Source of the DNA: Bradyrhizobium sp. LTSP885
Lineage (GTDB): Bacteria; Pseudomonadota; Alphaproteobacteria; Rhizobiales; Xanthobacteraceae
Direction of reading: 5' to 3'
DNA length: 64,000 bases
Assembly: GCF_000938305.1 (NCBI RefSeq)
Contig: NZ_JYMT01000033.1
Coordinates: forward strand, 56,753 to 120,752
Below the pieces are notes generated by a model, which searched no databases, had not been told where the DNA came from, and saw nothing but the letters and a program-made list of their open reading frames with translations. The stretch's first letter is position 1. Each line of letters begins with the position of its first letter. This document shows positions 1 to 8,050 of the stretch, piece by piece. The position numbers and the translations under genes were made by a program.

Positions 1-469
1 CGAGCCGCTCGTAATGGTCGCGCGCGATCAGGAGGCCCTGCTCGGCCGAGGGCCCCGCGATCATCCGGGCGACGAATTTGAAGCCGTCGCGCAGGCTGGC
101 GTCGGAGTAGGGCGAGCGGGTGTAGCGGAAGATGCCGGCGCGATCCTTGCCGCTCGCCGCCACGATCTGGATGAATTGCGTGGTCTCCTCGATCCAGCCC
201 GGGTCGAGCACCGCGCCCGGATGCAGGAACATCAGCCACGGCGAGCGGGCCTGCCTGGCGCCGGCGGCGAGCGCTGCGGCGCGGGTGCCCTCGAAACGCA
301 GGAAGCGGCAGCCGGCCACATCGGCCACGCGCTCCATCACATCCGTATTGGTGCGATCGACCAGCAGCACCTCGCGGATGATTCCCGCAGCCGCGCCCGG
401 CACCAGCGCCGCCAAGGTCGCGACCGCGGTGCGTTCCACGCCGTCGGTCGGAATGATCACGCTCAGCAT
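1..469 (-). CDS. Glycosyltransferase family 2, 3' end cut off by the window
   Basis: Reading leftward from the ATG at 469 the frame stays open to the window edge (156 residues). The N-terminus MLSVIIPTDG followed about 25 residues later by REVLLVDRTNTD is the nucleotide-sugar binding start of GT-A family 2 glycosyltransferases; a later LMFLHPGAVLDPGW resembles their DXD region, with HPG in place of the acidic pair. Such enzymes move a sugar from a nucleotide donor to a surface polysaccharide or lipid acceptor. The acceptor cannot be told from this fragment. It is transcribed away from the radical SAM gene to the right, and the 160 bp between them should hold both promoters. Confidence 0.75.
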   Translation of the reverse strand, partial: MLSVIIPTDGVERTAVATLAALVPGAAAGIIREVLLVDRTNTDVMERVADVAGCRFLRFEGTRAAALAAGARQARSPWLMFLHPGAVLDPGWIEETTQFIQIVAASGKDRAGIFRYTRSPYSDASLRDGFKFVARMIAGPSAEQGLLIARDHYERL

Positions 470-630
470 GATTGAGGCTTCGTTGGCTCAAACGGTTGCA
501 AAATCGCGCTGTGTTATCACCTTGTCATTTTCAAAGCAGCCTTTTCACCTGCAGATTTTTACAGCACTGTTTTGTGGATTTCTTCTCCGCTTGTTCTTGA
601 TTTGTTCTCGCGTTGTGCTAGCTTCGCAGC

Positions 631-1809
631 ATGAGCCGAGCATCCTCTCATGCCCTCAAGCACCCGCCGGTAACGGCGCCCTCCGATAACCCGGCGGGTG
701 CAGCTTCTCCTTTTCCCACCCCGTTTCCCGAGCTTGCAGTCGCGATCGAAGGCGAACGGCGACGCGGCCGCGGCGCGCAGTCCAACGCCAGCGGCCGCTA
801 CGAGGCCGAGGCGAGGGTCGCCTTCGACGACGGCTGGCAGAGTCTCGAAGAGCTGCCGCCGTTCAAGACCACGGTTACGATCGATACCTCGCGCAAGGTG
901 ATCACCCGCAACGAGTCGCCCGACATCGGCTTCGACCGTTCGATCAATCCCTATCGCGGCTGCGAGCATGGCTGCGTCTATTGCTTCGCGCGGCCGACCC
1001 ACGCCTATCTCGGCCTGTCGCCGGGACTGGACTTCGAAACCAAATTGCTCGCCAAGCCCGACGCGCCGGAACTGCTCGAGAAGGAGTTGGCGGCGCCCGA
1101 TTACGAGGCGCGGATGATCGCGATCGGCACCAACACCGATCCCTATCAGCCGATCGAGCGCGAGCGGAAAATCATGCGCGGCATTCTTGAGGTGCTGGAG
1201 CGTGCCGGTCATCCGGTCGGCATCGTGACCAAGTCGGCGCTGGTGACGCGCGACATCGATATCCTGGCGCGGATGGCCAAGCGCAACCTGGTCAAGGTCG
1301 CGCTGTCGGTGACGACGCTCGACCCGAAGCTGGCGCGCACCATGGAACCGCGCGCGTCGAGCCCGCCGAAGCGCCTTGAAGCCATCAAGCGCCTCGCCGA
1401 CGCCGGCATCCCGGCGACTGTGATGGTCGCGCCCGTGATCCCGGCGCTGAACGACTCCGAGATCGAGCGCATTCTCGATGCCGCCGCCCATGCCGGCGCA
1501 AAGGAGGCGAGCTATGTGCTGCTCCGCCTGCCGCTCGAGGTCCGCGATTTGTTTCGCGAATGGCTGATGGCGAACTATCCCGACCGCTATCGCCACGTCT
1601 TCACGCTGATCCGCGACATGCGCGGCGGCCGCGACTATGACTCGCAATGGGGCACAAGGATGAAGGGCACCGGCCCGATGGCCTGGATGATCGGCCGCCG
1701 CTTCGAGATCGCCTGCGAAAAACTCGGGCTCAACAAGCGGCGGACCAAGCTGACCACCGACCATTTTGCCAAACCGAAGCGCAACGGGCAGCAACTGAGT
1801 TTGTTTTAG
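631..1809 (+). CDS. PA0069 / Rv2578c-family radical SAM protein
   Basis: A 392-residue radical SAM protein. The cluster-binding CX3CX2C motif is visible as CEHGCVYC (C111, C115, C118), preceded by NPYRG and followed by FARPTHAYLGL, which is the signature of the PA0069/Rv2578c (SplB-like) family. A TIM-barrel domain follows to about residue 350. The family cleaves S-adenosylmethionine to make a radical, but its substrate is not established; similarity to spore photoproduct lyase is only distant. The first 70 residues are a Pro/Arg-rich tail of low conservation, so the true start could lie slightly downstream. It stands alone, with a palindromic repeat just after the stop. Confidence 0.88.
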   Translation: MSRASSHALKHPPVTAPSDNPAGAASPFPTPFPELAVAIEGERRRGRGAQSNASGRYEAEARVAFDDGWQSLEELPPFKTTVTIDTSRKVITRNESPDIGFDRSINPYRGCEHGCVYCFARPTHAYLGLSPGLDFETKLLAKPDAPELLEKELAAPDYEARMIAIGTNTDPYQPIERERKIMRGILEVLERAGHPVGIVTKSALVTRDIDILARMAKRNLVKVALSVTTLDPKLARTMEPRASSPPKRLEAIKRLADAGIPATVMVAPVIPALNDSEIERILDAAAHAGAKEASYVLLRLPLEVRDLFREWLMANYPDRYRHVFTLIRDMRGGRDYDSQWGTRMKGTGPMAWMIGRRFEIACEKLGLNKRRTKLTTDHFAKPKRNGQQLSLF

Positions 1810-1824
1810 CAGGTCGTTGTATTC

Positions 1825-1900
1825 GTCATTGCGAGCGAAGCGAAGCAATCCATGTCACAACGTCGGGATAGATGGATTGCTTCGCTCCGCTCGCAATGAC
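1825..1900. repeat. Dispersed palindromic intergenic repeat (GCGAGCGAAGCGAAGCAATCC arms)
   Basis: The left arm reads GTCATTGCGAGCGAAGCG and the right arm is its near-exact reverse complement, with about 20 bp between them. It can form a long hairpin between two genes on the same strand. Repeats of this type are common in Bradyrhizobium and Rhodopseudomonas intergenic DNA; that part is family knowledge. Confidence 0.75.
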
Positions 1901-1914
1901 GGAGAAAGGTAAAC

Positions 1915-2364
1915 ATGAGTAACACCGCCCCAACTCCACGCTTCACCGTCCTGACGCTCGGTGTCGCCGACATGCGCGCCAGCATCGCCTTCTACGAATC
2001 GCTCGGCTTCACCAGGAAGATGCGCGCGACCGGCGAGGAGGTTGCCTTCTTCGACACCGGCGGCACCATGCTCGGGCTGTTTCCGTGGCATCTGCTTGCG
2101 GCCGATGCAGCGCTGCCTGATCAGCCACGTCCGGCGGCGTTCCGCGGCGTCGCGATCGCGTGGAACTGCCGCGACGATGCCGAGGTCGATATCGTGATGG
2201 CGTTCGCGCTCTCGAAGGGGGCCAAGCTGTTGAACCCGGCACAGCCCACGAGCTACGGCGGCTACTGCGGTTATTTCGCCGATCCGGACGGCCATGCCTG
2301 GGAAGTTGTACGCGCACCGGGTTTTGAGGTCGGCGACGACAGGCGGGTATCGCTGCCCGACTAG
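1915..2364 (+). CDS. VOC (glyoxalase/bleomycin-resistance fold) family protein
   Basis: A 149-residue single-domain vicinal oxygen chelate protein. It begins FTVLTLGVADMRASIAFYESLGF, the typical first beta-alpha unit, and closes with YFADPDGHAWEVV, where the glutamate is the usual C-terminal metal ligand. Members are small metal-dependent lyases, dioxygenases or binding proteins; nothing here fixes the substrate. ATG 1915 is preceded by GGAGAAAGG, a good ribosome binding site. It lies alone between a palindromic repeat and rnhB. Confidence 0.85.
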   Translation: MSNTAPTPRFTVLTLGVADMRASIAFYESLGFTRKMRATGEEVAFFDTGGTMLGLFPWHLLAADAALPDQPRPAAFRGVAIAWNCRDDAEVDIVMAFALSKGAKLLNPAQPTSYGGYCGYFADPDGHAWEVVRAPGFEVGDDRRVSLPD

Positions 2365-2434
2365 CTTTGAATAGCGGGGAGGGGCGGCAGGTTCCCGGTT
2401 GCGCCGCGCGTCATGCTTGATCACCATCCGCGGC

Positions 2435-3169
2435 ATGATTCGGGACAAATCCAAGAAGAAGCCTGAGAAGCGCGTGGTCGTCGTGACGCGGCCGAGTTTT
2501 CGGCGCGAGCGCGCGCTGATCAAGCGCGGCGTCTGGCCGATCGCCGGCTGCGACGAGGCCGGGCGCGGCCCGCTGGCCGGCCCCGTGGTCGCCGCCGCCG
2601 TGGTGCTGGATCCCAACCGCATTCCAAAAGGCATCGACGATTCGAAGCGGTTGACCGCCGAACGCCGCGAGGAATTGTTCGAGGAGATCTGTGCAACCGC
2701 AGCCTTCTCGGTCGTGGTGGCCTCGCGCGCACGGATCGACCGCGACAATATTTTACGCGCTTCGCTGTGGGCGCTGGCGCGCGCTGTCCATGCGCTGCCG
2801 GAGACCCCGAAGCACGTGTTCGTCGACGGCCGCGACAAGCTCGCCACGCCCTGCGACTGCGAGGCCGTGATCGGCGGCGACGGCCTGGTGCTGTCGATCG
2901 CGGCCGCCTCGATCATCGCCAAGGTGACGCGAGACCGCCTGATGTGCGCGCTGGCGCTGGACTGTCCCGGCTACGGTTTCGAGCAGCACAAGGGCTACGG
3001 CGTCCCCGAGCACCTCGCGGCGCTGGACCGGCTCGGCCCGAGCGCCCATCACCGCACCTTCTTTGCCCCCGTCGTCGCGGCGCGGCTGAAGCATTTCCCA
3101 GCGACGGTCGAGCCCGACCTGTTCACGGGGGACGTGGACAGCGAAGCCGCAGCATCCGAGGCGGCGTAG
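2435..3169 (+). CDS. rnhB: Ribonuclease HII
   Basis: RNase HII removes ribonucleotides misincorporated into DNA and RNA in RNA-DNA hybrids. The 244-residue protein has the family's IAGCDEAGRGPLAGPVV motif with the paired acidic residues of the active site, then DDSKRL, FVDGRDKL and SIIAKVTRDRLM, which carries the late aspartate. A basic leader of about 30 residues precedes the domain, as is usual in Bradyrhizobium. I chose ATG 2435 (MIRDKSKK) rather than the in-frame TTG at 2399 because the extra residues are not conserved-looking. The gene is followed by a dispersed repeat. Confidence 0.95.
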   Translation: MIRDKSKKKPEKRVVVVTRPSFRRERALIKRGVWPIAGCDEAGRGPLAGPVVAAAVVLDPNRIPKGIDDSKRLTAERREELFEEICATAAFSVVVASRARIDRDNILRASLWALARAVHALPETPKHVFVDGRDKLATPCDCEAVIGGDGLVLSIAAASIIAKVTRDRLMCALALDCPGYGFEQHKGYGVPEHLAALDRLGPSAHHRTFFAPVVAARLKHFPATVEPDLFTGDVDSEAAASEAA

Positions 3170-3198
3170 CGCACGACTCTGCCGCCCCACCCTCCGCT

Positions 3199-3300
3199 GT
3201 CATCGCCCGGCTTGGCCGGCGACCCAGTATTCCAGAGACAGCAGCCGTCCACCGAGAAGCCGCGGCGTACTGGGTGCCCCGCATAAAGCGGGGCATGACG
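3199..3300. repeat. Dispersed intergenic repeat (GACCCAGTATTCCAGAGAC type)
   Basis: The stretch starts GTCATCGCCCGGCTTGGCC, contains GACCCAGTATTCCAGAGAC and GAGAAGCCGCGGCGTACTGGG, and ends GCGGGGCATGACG. Its ends are loosely complementary, so it can fold back. I recognise it as a common Bradyrhizobium intergenic element; this is recalled, not searched. Confidence 0.65.
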
Positions 3301-3332
3301 GCGGAATTCGGTCTGCCAACTCGCTTCGATGC

Positions 3333-4943
3333 TTGAACACATCTCACCCCGGTTGCGTCCGTCGCGGCCCGCGACTATCAAATCCCCCGGATCGGATTGC
3401 GCCGCTGACACGGTGGCTGGGGCTTTTCAGGCGTTTCATGCGGTTTACCTCCCTGGATGTCGAACTGATCCGCGCCCGGCCACGGCTGGTGGTCTGGATC
3501 GTGGTGTTGGCGCAGGCGGCGATCTGGCTGTTGCTGCCGCTGATCTTCTACGGCAGCCCGCCCGGCGACCTCGCCGGTGTGCTGGCGTTTGGCCGCGAAT
3601 ACCAGGTCGGCACCGACATGGGGCCGCCGCTGTCGTTCTGGCTTGCCGACATCGCCTTCCGCGCCGCCGGCAACCATGTGTTCGGCGTCTATCTGCTGGC
3701 GCAAATCTGCGCGGTCGCGACCTTCATCGCTTTTTACCGGCTGGCGCGCGCCATTGTCGGCGGCCCGCAGGCTGTGCTCGCGGTGCTGCTGTCGATGACG
3801 GTCGTGGTGTTCTCCTCGCCGAGCGTCGAGTTCGGTCCGCTGATCCTGGCGCGGCCGCTTTGGGCGCTGCTGCTGCTGCATTCCTGGCAGTTGATCGGCC
3901 AGAACCGGCGCAGCGCCTGGTTCGCCTGGTCGATCGACTGCGGCCTGCTGCTGCTGACGACGCCGGCGGCAATCGGCATGATCCTCCTGGTCGCGGGCTT
4001 TGCGGTCGCAACCCCGCGCGGGCGGCGGATGCTGATGTCGGTCGATCCGCTCTACGCGGTGCTCGTCATCCTCGTGCTCGCGCTGCCCTATCTGATCTGG
4101 CTGATCCGCGCCGATGTGCTGGCGCTGCCGCCGCTGCCTGCGATCGCGGCTCTCGGTGCCCGCGCGGCGCGCTGGGGCGTCGTGCTCGGCGGGCTGATCG
4201 TGGCGACGGCGGCCGTCGTGCTGCTGGCGATCCTCAATTCGCGCGGGTTCGCCCGCGAGGCCGAGGATGCGCCGATCATCTATCGTCCGCCGGTCGGGCC
4301 GCTGGCACGGCAGTTCGTCTATGTCTTTGCGTTCGCGCCGGCCATTGCGGGAAGCTTCGTCGCCGGCCTGTTCAATCTCGACCGCGTGTTCGGCGGCGCC
4401 GGCGTGGTGCTGTTGATGTCGGGGCTTGCCGTCGTCGTCGCGGCGGGCGACCTGATTCCTTTGCGGCGGCAGCGGCTGCTGCGCACGGTCTGGGCCTTCG
4501 CCGTCGCCGCGCCGGCTGTTGTTGCCTTGGCCGCGGCGCTGTTCCTGCCGTGGACCAGCACCACGGAGGCGTCGACCTCGCTGCCGGCGGCTGCGATCGG
4601 ACGCTTCTTCGACGACAGCTATGAGCGCCGCACCAACCAGCGGCTGCGCGCCGTGGCCGGTGATCCCGAGCTTGCCGGCCTGATCGCGATGCAGGCGCGG
4701 CGTCCACATCTCCTGCTCGACGCGACGCCGCATCGGACGCCATGGCTGTCGATCGCAAAGTTCAACGAGACCGGCGGCGTCGTGGTCTGGCGCGCGCAGG
4801 ACACCGCGGGCACGCCGCCAGCAGACATCGCGCAGCGCTTTCCCGGCCTCGCGCCGGAAGTCCCGCGCGCCTTCGACCGGCTGGTCAACGGAAGGCAACC
4901 GGTGTTGCGGATCGGCTGGGGGATCGTGCGGCCGAAGGGGTGA
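3333..4943 (+). CDS. Multi-pass membrane glycosyltransferase, GT39 / ArnT-like
   Basis: A polytopic inner-membrane protein of up to 536 residues. At least nine hydrophobic segments are visible, for example LVVWIVVLAQAAIWLLLPLI and AVLVILVLALPYLIWLI. The early GTDMGPPLSFWLADIAFR loop matches the acidic periplasmic loop of dolichol/undecaprenyl-phosphate-sugar dependent transferases (ArnT, PMT_2), which use a lipid-linked sugar donor. The C-terminal 120 residues look soluble and periplasmic. Start is uncertain: ATG 3438 (MRFTSLDVELIR) lies after 35 poorly structured residues and is a credible alternative. The acceptor is unknown. Confidence 0.75.
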   Translation: MNTSHPGCVRRGPRLSNPPDRIAPLTRWLGLFRRFMRFTSLDVELIRARPRLVVWIVVLAQAAIWLLLPLIFYGSPPGDLAGVLAFGREYQVGTDMGPPLSFWLADIAFRAAGNHVFGVYLLAQICAVATFIAFYRLARAIVGGPQAVLAVLLSMTVVVFSSPSVEFGPLILARPLWALLLLHSWQLIGQNRRSAWFAWSIDCGLLLLTTPAAIGMILLVAGFAVATPRGRRMLMSVDPLYAVLVILVLALPYLIWLIRADVLALPPLPAIAALGARAARWGVVLGGLIVATAAVVLLAILNSRGFAREAEDAPIIYRPPVGPLARQFVYVFAFAPAIAGSFVAGLFNLDRVFGGAGVVLLMSGLAVVVAAGDLIPLRRQRLLRTVWAFAVAAPAVVALAAALFLPWTSTTEASTSLPAAAIGRFFDDSYERRTNQRLRAVAGDPELAGLIAMQARRPHLLLDATPHRTPWLSIAKFNETGGVVVWRAQDTAGTPPADIAQRFPGLAPEVPRAFDRLVNGRQPVLRIGWGIVRPKG

Positions 4944-4949
4944 TGTGGC

Positions 4950-5036
4950 GTAGCTCGGATGAAGCGCAGCGAAATCCGGGGCTACTTTCTCCGCGCGATC
5001 AGACCCGGATTACGCTTGCGCTCCATCCGGGCTACG
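4950..5036. repeat. Dispersed palindromic repeat (GGATGAAGCGCAGCGAAATCCGGG arms)
   Basis: Left arm GTAGCTCGGATGAAGCGCAG and right arm CTTGCGCTCCATCCGGGCTAC are close reverse complements around a short centre. It fills the space between two convergent genes and could act as a bidirectional terminator. Elements of this sequence occur widely in proteobacteria. Confidence 0.7.
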
Positions 5037-5046
5037 CAATGCGATC

Positions 5047-5877
5047 CTACGTCACCTGTTCCAACGCCTTCGCGACCGCGCGCAAATCCAGCCACGTCAT
5101 CTTCTTGTAGGACGGCGAGCGCAGCAGATAGGCCGGATGGAACGTCGCGATCGCGCGGATGCTGCGCGTTCCGGTGTCGTAGTCGGACCATTTGCCCCGG
5201 CTGCGCATGATGCCTTCGCGGGTCGACAGCAGCGTCTGCGTCGAGGGATTGCCGAGCGTCACCAGCACGTCGGGATTCACCAGCTCGATCTGGCGCTGGA
5301 TGAAGGGCAGGCAGATTTGCGTCTCCTGCGGCGTCGGCGTGCGATTGCCGGGCGGCCGCCACGGGATCACGTTGGCGATATAGGCGTTGCTGCGGTCGAG
5401 CCCGATCGCCGCGATCATGCGGTCGAGCAGTTTTCCTGAGCGGCCGACAAACGGCAGGCCCTCGATGTCCTCGTCGCGGCCCGGCGCTTCGCCGACGAAC
5501 ATCACACGCGCGTGCGGATTGCCGTCGGCGAACACCAGTCTGGTCGCGGTATGCTTCAGCGCGCAGCCGTCGAAACTCTCCATCAGCGCGCGCAACGCCT
5601 CGAGCGTCGGCGCGGTGCGCGCTGCCTCGCGCGCCGACGCAATCGCGGCCTCGGGCGCGACGGTGATTTCGCTCCGCGGAACAGCAGGCATGACCACCGG
5701 CGGCGGACGCAGTGGATTCGGCGCCAGGACCGGTCGCGGCGCTAAGGGCGCGGCAACAGCGTCGGGTTCCTCCAACCGGTTGATCGGTTCATCGCCCAGT
5801 GCGCAATCGACCCCGGCCTCGAGGTAAAAGGCCAGCAATTGCTGCAATGTAGGTGCGGGTTCGGACATCAGGGCCAT
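5047..5877 (-). CDS. Uracil-DNA glycosylase, family 4-like
   Basis: Removes uracil from DNA at the start of base excision repair. From ATG 5877 the protein is 276 residues with a Pro/Ala-rich leader of about 90. The core shows FVGEAPGRDEDIEGLPFVGRSGKLLD (motif A at about 129-133), PPGNRTPTPQE and the C-terminal FHPAYLLR motif (about 247-253), all typical of family 4. Classical members use four cysteines for a 4Fe-4S cluster. Here only C105 and C189 remain at those sites; the partners read K (CALK) and W (PWRPPGNR). Starts at 5868 and 5967 are also possible, and no clear ribosome binding site decides between them. Confidence 0.88.
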   Translation of the reverse strand: MALMSEPAPTLQQLLAFYLEAGVDCALGDEPINRLEEPDAVAAPLAPRPVLAPNPLRPPPVVMPAVPRSEITVAPEAAIASAREAARTAPTLEALRALMESFDGCALKHTATRLVFADGNPHARVMFVGEAPGRDEDIEGLPFVGRSGKLLDRMIAAIGLDRSNAYIANVIPWRPPGNRTPTPQETQICLPFIQRQIELVNPDVLVTLGNPSTQTLLSTREGIMRSRGKWSDYDTGTRSIRAIATFHPAYLLRSPSYKKMTWLDLRAVAKALEQVT

Positions 5878-6015
5878 GGTCGACGGCAATCTAGGACGGA
5901 TTGGGCGCGCGCGAAACGTCCGAGATGACAATTCCATGGTTGTCCTTCCGACAAAAATCGGAAACAACGACCCCTAGAAAACTTAGAAGTGTTCTCAACG
6001 GGCTGAGACCAGATC

Positions 6016-7674
6016 ATGAGTGAAGACCTCCCTCCGCGCGAGTCCATGGAATTCGACGTGGTCATCGTCGGCGCCGGCCCGTCGGGCCTGTCGGCCGCGA
6101 TCCGGCTCAAGCAGCTCAATCCCGAGCTCTCGATCGTGGTGGTGGAAAAGGGGTCTGAAGTCGGCGCGCACATCCTCTCCGGCGCGGTGATCGATCCGGT
6201 GTCGCTCGACAAATTGATCCCGGATTGGCGCGAGGATGCTGATTGCCCGCTGAAGACGCAGGTCAAGGACGACCGCTTCTACTGGACAACGGCGGCAGGC
6301 GCGATCAAGCTGCCGGGCTTCATCATGCCGCCGCTGATGGACAATCATCACTGCTATATCGGCTCGCTCGGCAATGTCTGCCGCTGGCTGGCACCGAAGG
6401 CGGAAGCGCTCGGCGTCGAGATCTATCCGGGCTTTGCCGCCGTCGAGGTGCTCTATGACGACAAGGGCGCGGTGCGGGGCATCGCCACCGGCGACATGGG
6501 CATCGCCAAGGACGGTACGCATAAGGATTCCTACACCCGCGGCATGGAGCTGCTCGGCAAGTACACGCTGTTCGCCGAAGGCGCGCGCGGCTCGCTCTCC
6601 AAGCAATTGATCGCCAAGTACCAGCTCGACGCCAACAGCCAGCCGCCGAAGTTCGGCATCGGCTTGAAGGAGGTCTGGGAGATCGATCCTTCAAAGCACC
6701 AGAAAGGCCTGGTCCAGCATAATCTGGGCTGGCCGCTGAACAACAAGACGGGCGGCGGCTCGTTCCTTTATCACTACGACGACAACAAGGTGGCGGTCGG
6801 CTTCGTCGTGCATCTCAATTACGACGATCCGTATCTGTCGCCGTTCGATGAATTCCAGCGCTTCAAGACCCATCCGTCGATCCGCGGCGTGTTCGAGGGC
6901 GGCAAGCGTCTGGCCTATGGCGCGCGCGCCATCACCGAAGGCGGCTATCAGTCGGTGCCGCGGCTCTCATTCCCGGGTGGCGCGCTGGTCGGCTGTGCGG
7001 CCGGCTTCGTCAACGTTCCCCGCATCAAGGGCGTGCACAACGCGATGGGCTCGGGCATGCTGGCCGCCGAACACGTCGCAGCAGCCCTCGGCGCCGGCCG
7101 TGCCAACGACGAATTGGTCGATTACGAAAGCGCCTGGCGCTCGTCCGCAATCGGCAAGGATTTGTACCTGGTTCGCAATGCCAAGCCGATGCTGTCGAAG
7201 TTCGGCACCATGCTCGGAATGGCATTCTCCGGCTTCGATATGTGGACCAATACGCTGTTTAGCATCTCGGTGTTCGGAACGCTGTCGCATTCCAAGCCCG
7301 ACCGCAAGACGCTCGATCCGTCGAAGCAGCACCAGCCGATCAGCTATCCGAAGCCGGACGGCAAGATCTCGTTCGACAAGCTGTCGTCGGTGTTCATGTC
7401 CAACACCAATCACGAGGAGGATCAGCCGGTCCATCTCAAGGTCGCCGACATGAACCTGCAGAAGACGTCGGAGCATGACGTGTTCGCTGGTCCCTCCAAC
7501 CGCTATTGCCCGGCCGGCGTCTATGAATGGGTCGAGGAGGGCGCGGCCCCGCGCTTCCAGATCAACGCCCAGAATTGCGTCCACTGCAAAACCTGCGACG
7601 TGAAGGACCCCAACGGCAACATCACCTGGGTTCCCCCGGAGGGCGGCGGCGGCCCGAACTACGAGGCGATGTAA
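6016..7674 (+). CDS. Electron transfer flavoprotein-ubiquinone oxidoreductase
   Basis: ETF-QO passes electrons from electron transfer flavoprotein (fatty-acid and amino-acid oxidation) to ubiquinone at the inner membrane. The 552-residue length is normal. The FAD-binding VVIVGAGPSGLSAAIRL lies near residue 13. The C-terminal 4Fe-4S site is visible as C498 in RYCPAGVYEW and C521, C524, C527 in NCVHCKTCD, followed by WVPPEGGGGPNY, diagnostic of the family. ATG 6016 starts MSEDLPPRESMEFDVV. It is monocistronic here, with divergent uracil-DNA glycosylase upstream. Confidence 0.96.
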   Translation: MSEDLPPRESMEFDVVIVGAGPSGLSAAIRLKQLNPELSIVVVEKGSEVGAHILSGAVIDPVSLDKLIPDWREDADCPLKTQVKDDRFYWTTAAGAIKLPGFIMPPLMDNHHCYIGSLGNVCRWLAPKAEALGVEIYPGFAAVEVLYDDKGAVRGIATGDMGIAKDGTHKDSYTRGMELLGKYTLFAEGARGSLSKQLIAKYQLDANSQPPKFGIGLKEVWEIDPSKHQKGLVQHNLGWPLNNKTGGGSFLYHYDDNKVAVGFVVHLNYDDPYLSPFDEFQRFKTHPSIRGVFEGGKRLAYGARAITEGGYQSVPRLSFPGGALVGCAAGFVNVPRIKGVHNAMGSGMLAAEHVAAALGAGRANDELVDYESAWRSSAIGKDLYLVRNAKPMLSKFGTMLGMAFSGFDMWTNTLFSISVFGTLSHSKPDRKTLDPSKQHQPISYPKPDGKISFDKLSSVFMSNTNHEEDQPVHLKVADMNLQKTSEHDVFAGPSNRYCPAGVYEWVEEGAAPRFQINAQNCVHCKTCDVKDPNGNITWVPPEGGGGPNYEAM

Positions 7675-8050
7675 CAGGGCAGTCCGACCATTTTTGCGTG
7701 AGGGTCCCACCGCTTCCGCGAATTCCGCTTCGCCTCTCCCACAAGGGGAGAGGTGACCGGTTGTGTGGCCACCGTCACGTTTCCAAACGCTATTGTGCTG
7801 ACACCGGCCACGATACCGCCACAGTACCAGCGTTTTCCGGTAGCGCTGGCTGGATCGGCGGGCCTAAAGGCTTAATCTGCCAATCGATTCGTCACGCGTA
7901 TCCTTGCGGTTGAGCGCCAAAAGCGGCATTGTCGCTGGCTGTGATGCCGCCGCTTGGGTTCGCATTTGAGACTGATCGCAAGATCTTGTCAGAAGGATCT
8001 TTCTTGTCAGAAGAATCTTGGCCGTAAATCCCTGGAGCAAGGCGACTGTG
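7675..8050. other. Intergenic stretch with an 18-bp tandem repeat
   Basis: No gene is visible in these 376 bases. A short hairpin (CTCTCCCACAAGGGGAGAG) lies near 7735. At 7985-8020 two copies of CTTGTCAGAAGGATCTTT sit head to tail with two mismatches, ending 30 bp before the start of the TPR gene, so they probably lie in its promoter or leader. Confidence 0.6.

Noticed and set aside
559..1848. Long minus-strand frame opposite the radical SAM gene
   Set aside because: Arg/His/Gly-rich translation with no domain; a high-GC shadow of a gene with a clear CX3CX2C motif on the other strand.
3378..4898. 506-residue minus-strand frame opposite the GT39-like gene
   Set aside because: Low-complexity antisense translation; the plus strand shows proper membrane segments.
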